Assembly (NCBI GenBank): GCA_035525455.1
Contig: DATLEF010000174.1
Span: 12,222-76,221 of the forward strand
Reading direction: 5' to 3'
Origin: JAQGMV01 sp035525455
GTDB taxonomy: Bacteria; Pseudomonadota; Gammaproteobacteria; Burkholderiales; SG8-41
DNA: 64,000 bases
Under the pieces are notes generated by a model. That model had not been told where the DNA came from and made no database searches. It worked only from the letters and a program-made list of their open reading frames with translations. Numbering within the stretch: position 1 is the stretch's first letter; every line of letters begins with the position of its first letter. This document shows positions 51,392-61,172 of this stretch, one piece after another. The translations under genes were made by a program, and so were the position numbers.

Positions 51392-52882
51392 TCAGGGGGC
51401 CGACAGCTTGCCTTGCATCACGTGTGCGATGAGATCGTCGACGGCAACGTGCAGCACTTCCGCAAAAGGCGCGGGATAGAGACCCATCCACAAGACGACA
51501 ATCGCAAGCAGGCCCAGCACCAGAAACTCCCGCAGATTGATGTCCTGTAAATGGGCGACGTGCGTATTCGCCACCGCTCCGAAGATGACCCGCTTGTACA
51601 TCCAGAGCGTGTAGGCGGCACCAAAAACCAGTGTGGTTGCAGCCGCGAACGCGTACCAGAAGTTGGCCTTGACCGAGCCCAGCACCACCAGGAACTCACC
51701 GACGAAACCGCTCGTCCCCGGCAAGCCCGAATTCGCCATCGCGAAGAGCATGAAAAGGGCCGCAAACACGGGCATGCGGTTGACGACGCCGCCATAGTCC
51801 GAGATCTGCCTCGAATGCAGGCGATCGTAGAGCACGCCCACGCACAGGAACAGCGCGCCCGACACGAAGCCGTGGGAGATCATCTGTATGACCGCACCTT
51901 CGATCCCCTGCGCGTTGAATATGAAAATTCCCAGCGTCACAAACCCCATGTGCGAAATCGACGAGTACGCGATCAGCTTCTTCATGTCGGATTGCACGAG
52001 CGCCACAAGTCCGATGTACACCACTGCGATCAGCGATAGTGCGATCACGAATCCCGCCATGTACTGGCTGCCGTCGGGAACGATAGGCAGTGACAGACGC
52101 AGGAAACCGTAGCCGCCGAGCTTCAGCATGATCGCGGCCAGCACGACCGAACCGCCGGTCGGGGCCTCGACGTGCGCATCCGGCAGCCAGGTGTGAACCG
52201 GCCACATCGGCACTTTCACCGCAAACGCCGCAAAGAACGCGATGAAGATCAGGATTTGCGCATCGAGCGGCAGCGGAAGCGCGTACCAGTCCGCGAGCGC
52301 GAAGCTGCCGCCGGAAACGTTGTACAGGTAAATCAGCGCGATCAGCGCGAGCACCGACCCGAGGAACGTATACAGGAAGAACTTGACCGCAGCGTAAACG
52401 CGGTTCGGCCCGCCCCAGATACCGATGATCACGAACATCGGTATGAGGGTCGCCTCGAAGAATACATAGAACAGCAGCCCGTCAAGCGCGGAGAACACAC
52501 CGTTCATGAACCCGGAGAGGAACAGAAATGCCGCCATGTACTGCGCGACCCGCTCCTGGATGACCTGCCATCCCGCGATCACGACGAGTACGGTGGTGAA
52601 GCTGTTCAGCAGGATCAAAAGGAGCGAAATGCCGTCGATGCCGAGGTGATAGTGCACATTGAACGCTTCGATCCACGGCTTCAGCTGGACGAACTGAAAG
52701 CCGCTCAAGCGAGGATCGAAGCCGGCGTATAGCGGTAGCGTAACCACGAAACCGAGTAGCGCTCCGACGAGCGCCACCACGCGTGCGACCGTGGCGTGAC
52801 GATCCGAACCCGTCGTCAGCACGGCGAAGCCCGCTACGATCGGCACCCAGATCGCGAGAGAGAGAAACGACGTACCCTGCAT
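51392..52882 (-). CDS. nuoM: NADH-quinone oxidoreductase subunit M
   Basis: 496 residues. VKVPMWPVHTWLPDAHVEAP and SDMKKLIAYSSISHMGFVTLG are the antiporter-subunit signatures, with the pumping Lys residues. NYHLGIDGISLLLILLN-type and YVFFEATLIPMF segments fit NuoM. It pumps protons in complex I. It lies 21 nt after nuoL. Confidence 0.96.
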   Translation of the reverse strand: MQGTSFLSLAIWVPIVAGFAVLTTGSDRHATVARVVALVGALLGFVVTLPLYAGFDPRLSGFQFVQLKPWIEAFNVHYHLGIDGISLLLILLNSFTTVLVVIAGWQVIQERVAQYMAAFLFLSGFMNGVFSALDGLLFYVFFEATLIPMFVIIGIWGGPNRVYAAVKFFLYTFLGSVLALIALIYLYNVSGGSFALADWYALPLPLDAQILIFIAFFAAFAVKVPMWPVHTWLPDAHVEAPTGGSVVLAAIMLKLGGYGFLRLSLPIVPDGSQYMAGFVIALSLIAVVYIGLVALVQSDMKKLIAYSSISHMGFVTLGIFIFNAQGIEGAVIQMISHGFVSGALFLCVGVLYDRLHSRQISDYGGVVNRMPVFAALFMLFAMANSGLPGTSGFVGEFLVVLGSVKANFWYAFAAATTLVFGAAYTLWMYKRVIFGAVANTHVAHLQDINLREFLVLGLLAIVVLWMGLYPAPFAEVLHVAVDDLIAHVMQGKLSAP

Positions 52883-52903
52883 GTTCTTTTCCGGATTCTT
52901 TTT

Positions 52904-54961
52904 CTAGCGCCAGTCGATGAAGACCAGCGTGAGCAGCACCAGAATGCCGACGATCATCGTGAATGCGTAGTGATAAATGTAACCGGACTGGAAATAGCGG
53001 ATGACCGACGCAAACCAGCCCACGAGACGGGCCGAGCCGTTCACCAACATGCCGTCGATCACACCGACGTCGCCGCCTTTCCATAAGCCGGTTCCGAGCG
53101 CACGCGCACCGCCCGCAAAGAGCCACGAGTACAGCTCGTCGAACCCGTATTTGCGGTCGAGTATCGTGTAGAGCACGCCGAATCTCTGCTTGATGCGCGC
53201 AGGAAGATCGGGCCGCAGCAGATACAGGTACACGGCGGTCGCAATGCCGCCGATCGCGAGCCAGAATGGCAACGTGGACAGCGCATGAACGGTCATGTCG
53301 AGCACGCCATGGAACTCGCGCGCCATTGCCGCAAGCACATCGTGCTCCGGGGCCACCACGATCGAATTGCCAAAATAACCGCCGTAGAGCACCGGCCCGA
53401 TCAGCCACCCCGCGCATATCGACGGTATTGCGAGCGCGATCAGCGGCATCGTGACCACCGCCGGCGTCTCGTGCGGCTCGTGCCCATGCGCGTCGTGGGC
53501 GTGCTCGTGGGCGGCGTGCGCGGCTTCATCGTGCTCGGTCAGCGCGTGCTCGCCGTGGCCGTGCTCGCCGCGCGCGTCGGGGACCGGCGGCTCCCTGAAA
53601 CGCTCCGGCCCGTGAAAAGTCATGAACAGCAGCCTGAAAGTGTAGAGCGCGGTCACGAACACCGTGCTCAGCACGCAGAAGTACGCGAACGTCGACCCCG
53701 GCAGCCGCGAGAAATGCGCGGCCTCGATGATCGATTCCTTCGAGAAGAAACCGGCGAAGCCCGGAATGCCCGCGCTGGCGAGCGCGCCGATGAGCATCGT
53801 TGCGTAAGTAATCGGCATGTATTTGCGCAAGCCCCCCATGCGGCGCATGTCCTGTTCGTGATGCATCGCGATGATCACCGAGCCCGCGCCGAGGAACAGC
53901 ACCGCCTTGAAGAAAGCATGCGTGGCAAGATGAAAGATACCGGCTGCATACGCCGAGGCGCCCAGCGCGACCGTCATGTATCCGAGCTGGGAGAGTGTCG
54001 AGTACGCGACCACCCTTTTGATGTCGTTCTGCACGATCGCCACGAGCGCCATGAAGAGCGTCGTGATCGCGCCAATGACGATGACAACGCTCAACGCCGT
54101 CTCCGATAGCTCGTAAAGCGGCGACATGCGTGCGACCATGAATATACCGGCGGTCACCATGGTCGCCGCGTGGATCAGCGCCGAGATCGGCGTCGGCCCT
54201 TCCATCGAGTCGGGAAGCCAGACGTGCAGAGGGAACTGCGCGGATTTCCCCATTGCCCCGATGAAAAGCAGTATGCAGATGACCGTCATCAGCGACCAGG
54301 CCGCTCCGGGGAAAAGCTCGATCGTGTTCCCGGCGAGCCGGCGCGCGTTTGCAAAGACTTCCGCGTAATCGAGCGTGCCGAAATACATGAGCACGAGCGC
54401 GATGCCGAGCAGAAATCCGAAGTCGCCGACGCGATTGACGAGGAACGCCTTGAGGTTCGCGTAAATCGCGGTCGGACGCGTGTACCAGAAACCGATCAGC
54501 AGATACGACACCAGCCCGACGGCTTCCCAGCCGAAAAAGAGCTGCAGAAAATTGTTGCTCATGACGAGCATGAGCATCGAGAACGTGAAGAGCGAGATGT
54601 ACGAGAAGAAGCGCTGATAGCCGGGATCGTCCGCCATATAGCCTATGGTGTAGACGTGCACCATCAGCGAGACGAACGACACGACCACCATCATCGTTGC
54701 GGAGAGACGATCGATAAGAAAACCGATCTGGAAATTCGTGTTGCCCGACGAGAGCCACGTATAGATCGTGCCGTTGTAGAGATTTCCCTGCAGCACGTCG
54801 TAAAAAACAACGCACGAGGCGGCCGTACAGACGACCATGCCGAGGATCGTCACGAGGTGCGACCCGCGACGTCCGATCGCCCAGCCGAAAAGCCCGGCGA
54901 TGAGCGCGCCGGCGAGCGGTGCGAGCGGCACCACCAGATAAAGCTTCTGCATGAAAGGCAT
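52904..54961 (-). CDS. nuoL: NADH-quinone oxidoreductase subunit L
   Basis: 685 residues, the largest antiporter-like subunit, with the long C-terminal lateral helix. FPLHVWLPDSMEGPTPISALIHAATMV and IVQNDIKRVVAYSTLSQLGY are the core signatures. A His-rich stretch (about residues 458-502; 11 His in a 36-residue core) lies in the loop before MPLIALAIPSI. It follows nuoK by 7 nt. Confidence 0.96.
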   Translation of the reverse strand: MPFMQKLYLVVPLAPLAGALIAGLFGWAIGRRGSHLVTILGMVVCTAASCVVFYDVLQGNLYNGTIYTWLSSGNTNFQIGFLIDRLSATMMVVVSFVSLMVHVYTIGYMADDPGYQRFFSYISLFTFSMLMLVMSNNFLQLFFGWEAVGLVSYLLIGFWYTRPTAIYANLKAFLVNRVGDFGFLLGIALVLMYFGTLDYAEVFANARRLAGNTIELFPGAAWSLMTVICILLFIGAMGKSAQFPLHVWLPDSMEGPTPISALIHAATMVTAGIFMVARMSPLYELSETALSVVIVIGAITTLFMALVAIVQNDIKRVVAYSTLSQLGYMTVALGASAYAAGIFHLATHAFFKAVLFLGAGSVIIAMHHEQDMRRMGGLRKYMPITYATMLIGALASAGIPGFAGFFSKESIIEAAHFSRLPGSTFAYFCVLSTVFVTALYTFRLLFMTFHGPERFREPPVPDARGEHGHGEHALTEHDEAAHAAHEHAHDAHGHEPHETPAVVTMPLIALAIPSICAGWLIGPVLYGGYFGNSIVVAPEHDVLAAMAREFHGVLDMTVHALSTLPFWLAIGGIATAVYLYLLRPDLPARIKQRFGVLYTILDRKYGFDELYSWLFAGGARALGTGLWKGGDVGVIDGMLVNGSARLVGWFASVIRYFQSGYIYHYAFTMIVGILVLLTLVFIDWR

Positions 54962-54968
54962 GTCCGCG

Positions 54969-55274
54969 CTACCCCTTCAGACTGTCGAGGTCTTCGACAT
55001 GGATCGTGTTGAGGTTGCGGAAGAGCACGACGAGTATGGCAAGTCCGATCGCCGATTCGGCTGCGGCGACGGTCAGGATGAAGAACACGAAAATCTGTCC
55101 GGCCGTGTCGCCGAGGAAATGCGCGAACGCGACGAAATTCATGTTCACGGCGAGCAGCATGAGCTCGATCGCCATCAGCAGGATGATCACGTTCTTGCGG
55201 TTCAGAAAAATGCCGATGATCGCGATCGCAAAAAGACCCGCGGCCAACGCAAGATAGTGAGAGAGGGGTATCAC
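54969..55274 (-). CDS. nuoK: NADH-quinone oxidoreductase subunit K
   Basis: 101 residues with three membrane helices. LSHYLALAAGLFAIAIIG, the RKNVIILLMAIELMLLAVNM segment (with the conserved Glu) and AAESAIGLAILVVLFRN (second Glu) are typical. It forms part of the quinone-coupled proton channel with NuoJ and NuoA. It is 4 nt after nuoJ. Confidence 0.96.
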   Translation of the reverse strand: MIPLSHYLALAAGLFAIAIIGIFLNRKNVIILLMAIELMLLAVNMNFVAFAHFLGDTAGQIFVFFILTVAAAESAIGLAILVVLFRNLNTIHVEDLDSLKG

Positions 55275-55278
55275 GCGA

Positions 55279-55890
55279 TCACCCTTGCGGGTCCCTGTCG
55301 ACGGGCATCGATACGATGCGCACCCGGTCTTCGCGCCGGATGTTGATCTGCGCCGCAGGATCGATGTATTTGCTGGTTTTGCGCCGGCGCAGGGTCAGCG
55401 CAATCGCCGCCACGATGGCCACCAGCAGGATGACCGCCGCGATCTCGAAGGGATACACGTATTCCGTATAGAGCAGGCGTCCCAGCTCTTTCGTGTTGCT
55501 GTAACCCTGAGGGAGCGCTTCCGGCGCGGGCGAGCCTTCACTACCGAAATAGCTGCGCGTGACGATAAAGCCCATTTCCAGCACCAGCAGCAACGCGACG
55601 GCGCCACCCACGGGCAGATAGCTCCAGAATCCCGCGCGCAGCCGCGCGATGTTGATATCGAGCATCATGACGACGAATAGAAACAGCACCATGACCGCGC
55701 CCACGTACACGAGCACGAGCGCAATCGCCAGAAACTCCGCTTGCAGCTGTATCCAGATCGCTGCTGAAGTGAAGAATGCGAGCACGAGGAAAAGCGCGGC
55801 GTGCACCGGGTTGCGCGCGGTGATCACGCAGAGCGCCGATCCGAGCAGGACCGACGCGAAAAACCAGAAGATGAAAGTTTGAAAAGTCAT
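55279..55890 (-). CDS. nuoJ: NADH-quinone oxidoreductase subunit J
   Basis: 203 residues with five membrane helices. The N-terminal FWFFASVLLGSALCVI, the AEFLAIALVLVYVGAVMVLF segment and MLDIN are diagnostic of NuoJ. It moves protons with NuoK and A. A 39-nt gap separates it from nuoI. Confidence 0.95.
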   Translation of the reverse strand: MTFQTFIFWFFASVLLGSALCVITARNPVHAALFLVLAFFTSAAIWIQLQAEFLAIALVLVYVGAVMVLFLFVVMMLDINIARLRAGFWSYLPVGGAVALLLVLEMGFIVTRSYFGSEGSPAPEALPQGYSNTKELGRLLYTEYVYPFEIAAVILLVAIVAAIALTLRRRKTSKYIDPAAQINIRREDRVRIVSMPVDRDPQG

Positions 55891-55929
55891 GTGAACGGTT
55901 TGCCGCCTAGAACTTACCGCTTATTAAAC

Positions 55930-56421
55930 TTACCGGTATGCAGCATCGGCGGCGCGGTCTTTTGCAATCTGCTCTTCATACAGATCGCCGATCGCGAGCA
56001 GCATGGGTTTGGTGTAAATCAGATCGCCGCGATTCTCGCCGTGATATTCGAGTATCCGTGTTTCCACGATCGAATCCACCGGGCACGATTCTTCGCAGAA
56101 GCCGCAGAAAATACATTTGGTGAGATCGATGTCGTAGCGCGTAGTGCGCCGGCTGCCGTCGGCGCGCTCTTCGGACTCGATCGTGATCGCGAGCGCGGGA
56201 CATACTGCTTCGCACAACTTGCACGCGATGCACCGCTCCTCGCCGTTCGGATATCGACGCAGAGCGTGCAATCCGCGGAAGCGCGGACTCTGCGGCGTCT
56301 TTTCCTCGGGGAAGAGCACGGTGATCTTGCGGTGAAATAGATGCCGCCCGGTGAGAAACATGCCTTTCACCAGCTCGAGCAGCAGAAACGTACGGAAGAA
56401 ATCGCGGACGCGCTTCATCAT
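55930..56421 (-). CDS. nuoI: NADH-quinone oxidoreductase subunit I (two [4Fe-4S])
   Basis: 163 residues. CIACKLCEAVCPALAI and CIFCGFCEESCPVDSI each bind a [4Fe-4S] cluster (N6a and N6b). YPNGEERC and RYDIDLTKC precede them. It carries electrons from the NADH module toward NuoB. The start ATG 56421 overlaps the nuoH stop (ATGA); a second ATG 3 nt later is also possible. Confidence 0.96.
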   Translation of the reverse strand: MMKRVRDFFRTFLLLELVKGMFLTGRHLFHRKITVLFPEEKTPQSPRFRGLHALRRYPNGEERCIACKLCEAVCPALAITIESEERADGSRRTTRYDIDLTKCIFCGFCEESCPVDSIVETRILEYHGENRGDLIYTKPMLLAIGDLYEEQIAKDRAADAAYR

Positions 56422-57476
56422 TCGAAAGTCCCCCACCAGATCCAGAGTGGAGTCTGCATCCAGGCGCCGAGAACTACGATCCACACGAGTGTCACCGGAA
56501 TGAAAACCTTCCAGCCCAGACGCATGATCTGGTCGTAACGGTAGCGCGGAAAGGTCGCGCGGAACCAGAGGAAGCTCGACACCACCAGGAACATCTTTAA
56601 TAGGAGCCAGCCGATGCTGGGCGCTCCGAGCACCGGGATCGGCGCGGGGAAAGGCGACAACCAGCCCCCGAGGAACATGATGGCGCACAGCGTGGAAATA
56701 AGGATCATGTTGGCGTATTCGGCGAGGAAGAACACCGCGAACGCCATTCCCGAGTATTCGACGTGGAATCCAGCGACGATTTCCGATTCGCCTTCGGCGA
56801 CATCGAACGGCGCACGATTGGTCTCTGCGACTCCGGAAATGAGGTAGGTGAGAAAGAGCGGGAAAAGCGGAATGACGAACCAGTTGAGGAGGCCGAAGTC
56901 GCCGCGCTGCGCGCGCACGATTTCGCCGAGATTCAAGCTTTGCGCCGCCATCAGCACGCCGACCAGCGCAAAGCCCATCGCGATCTCGTACGACACGATC
57001 TGCGCGGCCGATCGCATCGCACCCAGGAAGGCGTACTTGGAGTTCGATGCCCAGCCGGCAATGATGACGCCATAAACGCCCATCGACGTGATCGCGAGGA
57101 TATAAAGAAGGGACGCGTCGATGTTCGAAAGTACGAGCTCGGGTGAAAACGGCACGACCGCCCAGGCCGCAAGCGCCGGCATTATTGCCATCACCGGCGC
57201 CAGCACGAAGAGAAACTTGTTGGCACCACTCGGGACGATGATTTCTTTCAGCAGGAGCTTGAGGCCGTCCGCAATGGGCTGCAGCAGACCCCTGGGTCCG
57301 ACACGGTTCGGCCCGATACGCACCTGGATCCAGCCGATCAGCTTGCGCTCCCAGAGCGTGAGGTACGCCACTGCAAGCATGAGCGGAGCCACGATCGCCA
57401 CGATTTTCGCGACCGTCCACACCGCCGGCCAGGTCGGCCCGAAGAACTGCTGAATCGTGCCTATGAACTCGGTCAT
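56418..57476 (-). CDS. nuoH: NADH-quinone oxidoreductase subunit H
   Basis: 352 residues and eight membrane helices. GLLQPIADGLKLLLKEIIVP, ASNSKYAFLGAMRSAAQIVS, and AFFLAEYANM are the quinone-site signatures, and FDVAEGESEIVAGFHVEYSG holds conserved Glu. It links the membrane arm and the peripheral arm of complex I. Its ATG overlaps the nuoG stop by 1 nt (TGATG). Confidence 0.96.
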   Translation of the reverse strand: MTEFIGTIQQFFGPTWPAVWTVAKIVAIVAPLMLAVAYLTLWERKLIGWIQVRIGPNRVGPRGLLQPIADGLKLLLKEIIVPSGANKFLFVLAPVMAIMPALAAWAVVPFSPELVLSNIDASLLYILAITSMGVYGVIIAGWASNSKYAFLGAMRSAAQIVSYEIAMGFALVGVLMAAQSLNLGEIVRAQRGDFGLLNWFVIPLFPLFLTYLISGVAETNRAPFDVAEGESEIVAGFHVEYSGMAFAVFFLAEYANMILISTLCAIMFLGGWLSPFPAPIPVLGAPSIGWLLLKMFLVVSSFLWFRATFPRYRYDQIMRLGWKVFIPVTLVWIVVLGAWMQTPLWIWWGTFE

Positions 57477-59851
57477 CAGACGGCAACCTTCTGCTGACCT
57501 GCGACGCGTTCGACCGTGACGCTGCCGAACATCTCACCCAGCTGTGCCGTCTCGGGACGCGCCGCTGCGAGGCGGATGCATCCGTGCGGCAAGCGCTCGT
57601 CTATCGCGACCGGCACGACGGCCTCGCCGCCATCCTGCCGCACACGCAGGGCGTCACCCGCGCGCAGCCCCAGCCGCTCATAAAGCACACCGCTTACCCC
57701 CGCGACCGGTGGCGCTGCCTCTCGCGTCATCTGCAAAGAGGGCGCGCGCCTCACGAGCGGATCCGCGCTATAGATTGGCACTTCGCCGATACGCTCCAGC
57801 ATTTCCGCCGGAGGCGCTCCGATCACGTCAAGAGCGGTCGCCTCGATGCGGTTTCCGAGCTTCGTCGAGACTTCGGCAGTGCCCAAGGCGTCGCGTTTCA
57901 CTTCGTCCGCGCTGTCATAGTCGAAACCGGCAAGCCCGAGCAGGTTGCCGAGCACGCGCAACACTTTCCATGCCGGGCGTGCTTCTCCAATCGGCTGCAC
58001 GCAGCCGGCAAAGCTCTGCACCCGGCCTTCCATACTGATGAACGTTCCGGCAGTTTCGGTGAAGGGCCCGATCGGCAGTATCACGTGCGCGTAGTCGAGG
58101 GCGCCGTGCTCGAATGCGCTCATTGCGACAACGAGCTCGGCCTGTCTCAGTGCCGCGATCGCGCGCACCGGATCGTGCGTGTCGAGGTCCGGTTCCACAC
58201 CGAGCAGCAGGTACGCCTTGAGCGGATCGCGCACCATTTCTCGCGCATTCTTGCCCGCAGGTGCGCCAAGCGGTACCGCCCCCGCGATGTAGCCGCCGAC
58301 ACTATTCGCCGCTTCTCCGAGAAATCCCAGCCGGGCCCCGGTCAGATCGGCAAGCGCCTGCGCAAGCGCGTGGAGAGCCGCCGCTGACGGGTGATGCTGC
58401 GCGAGATTGCCGAGAAAGATGCCCGCGTTGGAAGCGGAAGCCAGGCTCTCCGCGACTCTGCGCGCGGTGTCGCTGATCTGCACATCTTCGAGCGCGCCGC
58501 GGATGCTCTCCGGAATTGCAGCACCTTTGGAGCCGGCCACAGCTTTGATGATTTCGGCGAGAGCCTGTGTCATCGCACTCGGTGCGACGATCGCTTTGTG
58601 CGCGACGCGCATGAGCAGATCGTCGTCTACGGGGTTGACGATCGAGAGCTCCAGGCCTTTTTTTGTCGCTTGCCGCAATCGGTGAGCGATGAGCGGGTGC
58701 TCCTTGCGAAGCGTGCTTCCGATCACCAGCACGCGGTCGAGTTGCGGCAGCTCCGCAATGCTCATGCCGAGCCACGGAACCCCTCCGCGCTTGCCGTCGT
58801 GGCTGAAGTCGGTCTGCCGTAAGCGAAAGTCGACGTTCCCGGAACCCAGGCCGCGCACGAGCTTCTGCAGGAGATACAGCTCTTCGAGCGTCTGCTGGGG
58901 CAGCGCGAGCGCGCCGACTGCCGCCGGGCCGTGCTGCTCGGCGATTTTCTTCAGTTTGGCTGCGACGAAATCGAGTGCGACCTGCCATTCCATCGGCTGC
59001 CACACACCTCCGCGCTTCAACATCGGACGGGCGAGTCGCTCTTCCGAGTTGAGGCCTTCGTATGAAAAACGATCCCTGTCGGAAAGCCAGCACTCGTTGA
59101 TCGCCTCGTTCTCCCGAGGCAACACGCGCATCACGCGATTCTGCTTCACTTGCACGAGCAGATTCGACCCCAAGCCGTCGTGCGGACTAATAGACGTACG
59201 CCGCGTTAGCTCCCACGCGCGGGCACTGTAGCGGAAAGGCTTGGACGTGAGCGCGCCGACGGGGCACAGATCGATCACATTGCCCGAGATCTCGGAATCG
59301 ACGGTCTTGCCCACGAAGGTGATGATTTCCGCATGCTCTCCCCGGCCGATCATGCCGAGCTCCATCACGCCGGCTATCTCCTGGCCGAAGCGAACGCACC
59401 GCGTGCAATGGATGCAGCGCGTCATGTCGGTCGAAATGAGCGGCCCGAGGTTCTTGTTCACCACGACGCGTTTGTCTTCATCGTAGCGCGAGCCGCTCGC
59501 GCCATAGCCGACCGCGAGATCCTGCAGCTGACACTCGCCGCCTTGATCGCAGATCGGGCAGTCGAGCGGGTGATTGATCAGCAGGAACTCCATGACGCCT
59601 TTTTGCGCGTCTACGGCGAGCTCCGAATGCGTCCAGACCTTCATGCCTTTGGTCACAGGCGTCGCGCATGCCGGCAGCGGCTTGGGTGCTTTTTCGACGT
59701 GTACCAGGCACATGCGGCAGTTCGCCGCGATCGAAAGCTTCTTGTGGTAGCAGAAATGCGGCACGTAAATGCCCAGCTTGTTGGCGGCATCCATCACGGT
59801 GCTGCCTTCAGGCACTTCGAGCGGCTTGCCGTCGACTTCTAATTCGAGCAT
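57476..59851 (-). CDS. nuoG: NADH-quinone oxidoreductase subunit G
   Basis: 791 residues from ATG 59851, 7 nt after the nuoF stop. N-terminal [2Fe-2S] and [4Fe-4S] ligands are in FCYHKKLSIAANCRMC, HPLDCPICDQGGEC and CIHCTRCVRFG, followed by a molybdopterin-dehydrogenase-like domain without molybdenum activity in this family. It carries electrons from NuoF/E to NuoI. A longer reading frame upstream of 59851 lacks similarity and overlaps nuoF. Confidence 0.95.
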   Translation of the reverse strand: MLELEVDGKPLEVPEGSTVMDAANKLGIYVPHFCYHKKLSIAANCRMCLVHVEKAPKPLPACATPVTKGMKVWTHSELAVDAQKGVMEFLLINHPLDCPICDQGGECQLQDLAVGYGASGSRYDEDKRVVVNKNLGPLISTDMTRCIHCTRCVRFGQEIAGVMELGMIGRGEHAEIITFVGKTVDSEISGNVIDLCPVGALTSKPFRYSARAWELTRRTSISPHDGLGSNLLVQVKQNRVMRVLPRENEAINECWLSDRDRFSYEGLNSEERLARPMLKRGGVWQPMEWQVALDFVAAKLKKIAEQHGPAAVGALALPQQTLEELYLLQKLVRGLGSGNVDFRLRQTDFSHDGKRGGVPWLGMSIAELPQLDRVLVIGSTLRKEHPLIAHRLRQATKKGLELSIVNPVDDDLLMRVAHKAIVAPSAMTQALAEIIKAVAGSKGAAIPESIRGALEDVQISDTARRVAESLASASNAGIFLGNLAQHHPSAAALHALAQALADLTGARLGFLGEAANSVGGYIAGAVPLGAPAGKNAREMVRDPLKAYLLLGVEPDLDTHDPVRAIAALRQAELVVAMSAFEHGALDYAHVILPIGPFTETAGTFISMEGRVQSFAGCVQPIGEARPAWKVLRVLGNLLGLAGFDYDSADEVKRDALGTAEVSTKLGNRIEATALDVIGAPPAEMLERIGEVPIYSADPLVRRAPSLQMTREAAPPVAGVSGVLYERLGLRAGDALRVRQDGGEAVVPVAIDERLPHGCIRLAAARPETAQLGEMFGSVTVERVAGQQKVAV

Positions 59852-59858
59852 GGCTTCG

Positions 59859-61172
59859 TCAGATGTAATCGGGCACGAGACATTTCTTGTGCTCGATGTG
59901 GTGCTGGAATTCGTCGCGGAAATGCTTGATAAAAGCCCGCACCGGCATCGCCGCCGCATCGCCCAGCGCGCAAATCGTGCGTCCCTGGATCTTGTCCGCA
60001 ACGTCGTTCAGCAGATCGAGGTCCTCGGCCCTACCTTTTCCATGCTCGATACGATCCACGACCCGGTATAGCCAGCCGGTGCCTTCCCGGCAGGGCGTGC
60101 ATTGGCCGCACGATTCTTCGAAATAGAAGTAGGCGAGCCGCAGCAGGCAGCGCACCATGCAGCGCGTCTCGTCCATTACGATGACCGCGCCCGATCCCAG
60201 CATCGAGCCGGCTTTGGCGATCGAGTCGTAATCCATGTCGGTCGCCATCATGATGTCTGCCGGCAATACCGGCATCGACGAACCGCCCGGAATCACTGCT
60301 TTCAGCTTCTTGCCGCCGTGCATGCCGCCCGCCATTTCGAGAAGCTTGGGAAATGGCGTGCCGAGCTTCACTTCGTAATTTCCGGGCCGCGCTACGTCCC
60401 CCGACACCGAGAAGATCTTGGTGCCGCCATTGTTCGGCTTGCCAAGATTCAGGAAGGCGGTCGCGCCGTTCACGATGATCCACGGCACCGCTGCGAACGT
60501 CTCGGTGTTGTTGATCGTGGTCGGCTTGCCGTAAAGCCCGTAGCTCGCCGGGAAAGGCGGCTTGAAGCGGGGCATGCCTTTCTTGCCTTCGAGCGACTCG
60601 AGAAGCGCTGTTTCCTCGCCGCATATATACGCGCCGTAACCGTGATGGCCGTAGAGCTCGAAGCTGAAATTGCTGCCCAGGATGTTCTGGCCCAGATAGC
60701 CCGCTGCGCGCGCTTCCGCAAGCGCTTCTTCGTGGCGCTCGTATTCGCTCCAGATCTCGCCGTGTATGTAGTTATAGCCCACGGGGATGCCCATCGCGTA
60801 GCCCGCGATGATCATTCCTTCGATGACGACGTGCGGGTTATAGCGCAGGAGGTCGCGGTCCTTGAACGTTCCGGGCTCGCCTTCGTCCGAGTTGCAGACG
60901 AGATACTTCATACCGTTGTACTGCTTGGGCATGAAGCTCCACTTGAGTCCGGTCGGAAAGCCCGCGCCGCCGCGCCCGCGCAGTGCCGACGCTTTTACGT
61001 CGTTGATCACCTGCTCCGGCGTTATGCCTTCGGAGAGTATCTTGCGCAGCGCCTGATAGCCGCCGCGCTCTTCGTAATCCTTCAGGCGCCAGTTGAGCCC
61101 GTTCAACCCCTTCATCAGGATTGCATCGGGTCCGAAAAGGTCATTGGCAAACGGCGGTACGGGAAGCCCCAT
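59859..61172 (-). CDS. nuoF: NADH-quinone oxidoreductase subunit F (NADH, FMN, [4Fe-4S])
   Basis: 437 residues. The NADH/FMN loop is GRGGAGFPTGLKWSF and the C-terminal cluster is in FFxEESCGQCTPCREGT. SDEGEPGTFKDRDLL and GAYICGEETALLESLEG are FMN-binding regions. It takes electrons from NADH. ATG 61172 forms TGATG with the nuoE stop. Confidence 0.97.
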   Translation of the reverse strand: MGLPVPPFANDLFGPDAILMKGLNGLNWRLKDYEERGGYQALRKILSEGITPEQVINDVKASALRGRGGAGFPTGLKWSFMPKQYNGMKYLVCNSDEGEPGTFKDRDLLRYNPHVVIEGMIIAGYAMGIPVGYNYIHGEIWSEYERHEEALAEARAAGYLGQNILGSNFSFELYGHHGYGAYICGEETALLESLEGKKGMPRFKPPFPASYGLYGKPTTINNTETFAAVPWIIVNGATAFLNLGKPNNGGTKIFSVSGDVARPGNYEVKLGTPFPKLLEMAGGMHGGKKLKAVIPGGSSMPVLPADIMMATDMDYDSIAKAGSMLGSGAVIVMDETRCMVRCLLRLAYFYFEESCGQCTPCREGTGWLYRVVDRIEHGKGRAEDLDLLNDVADKIQGRTICALGDAAAMPVRAFIKHFRDEFQHHIEHKKCLVPDYI

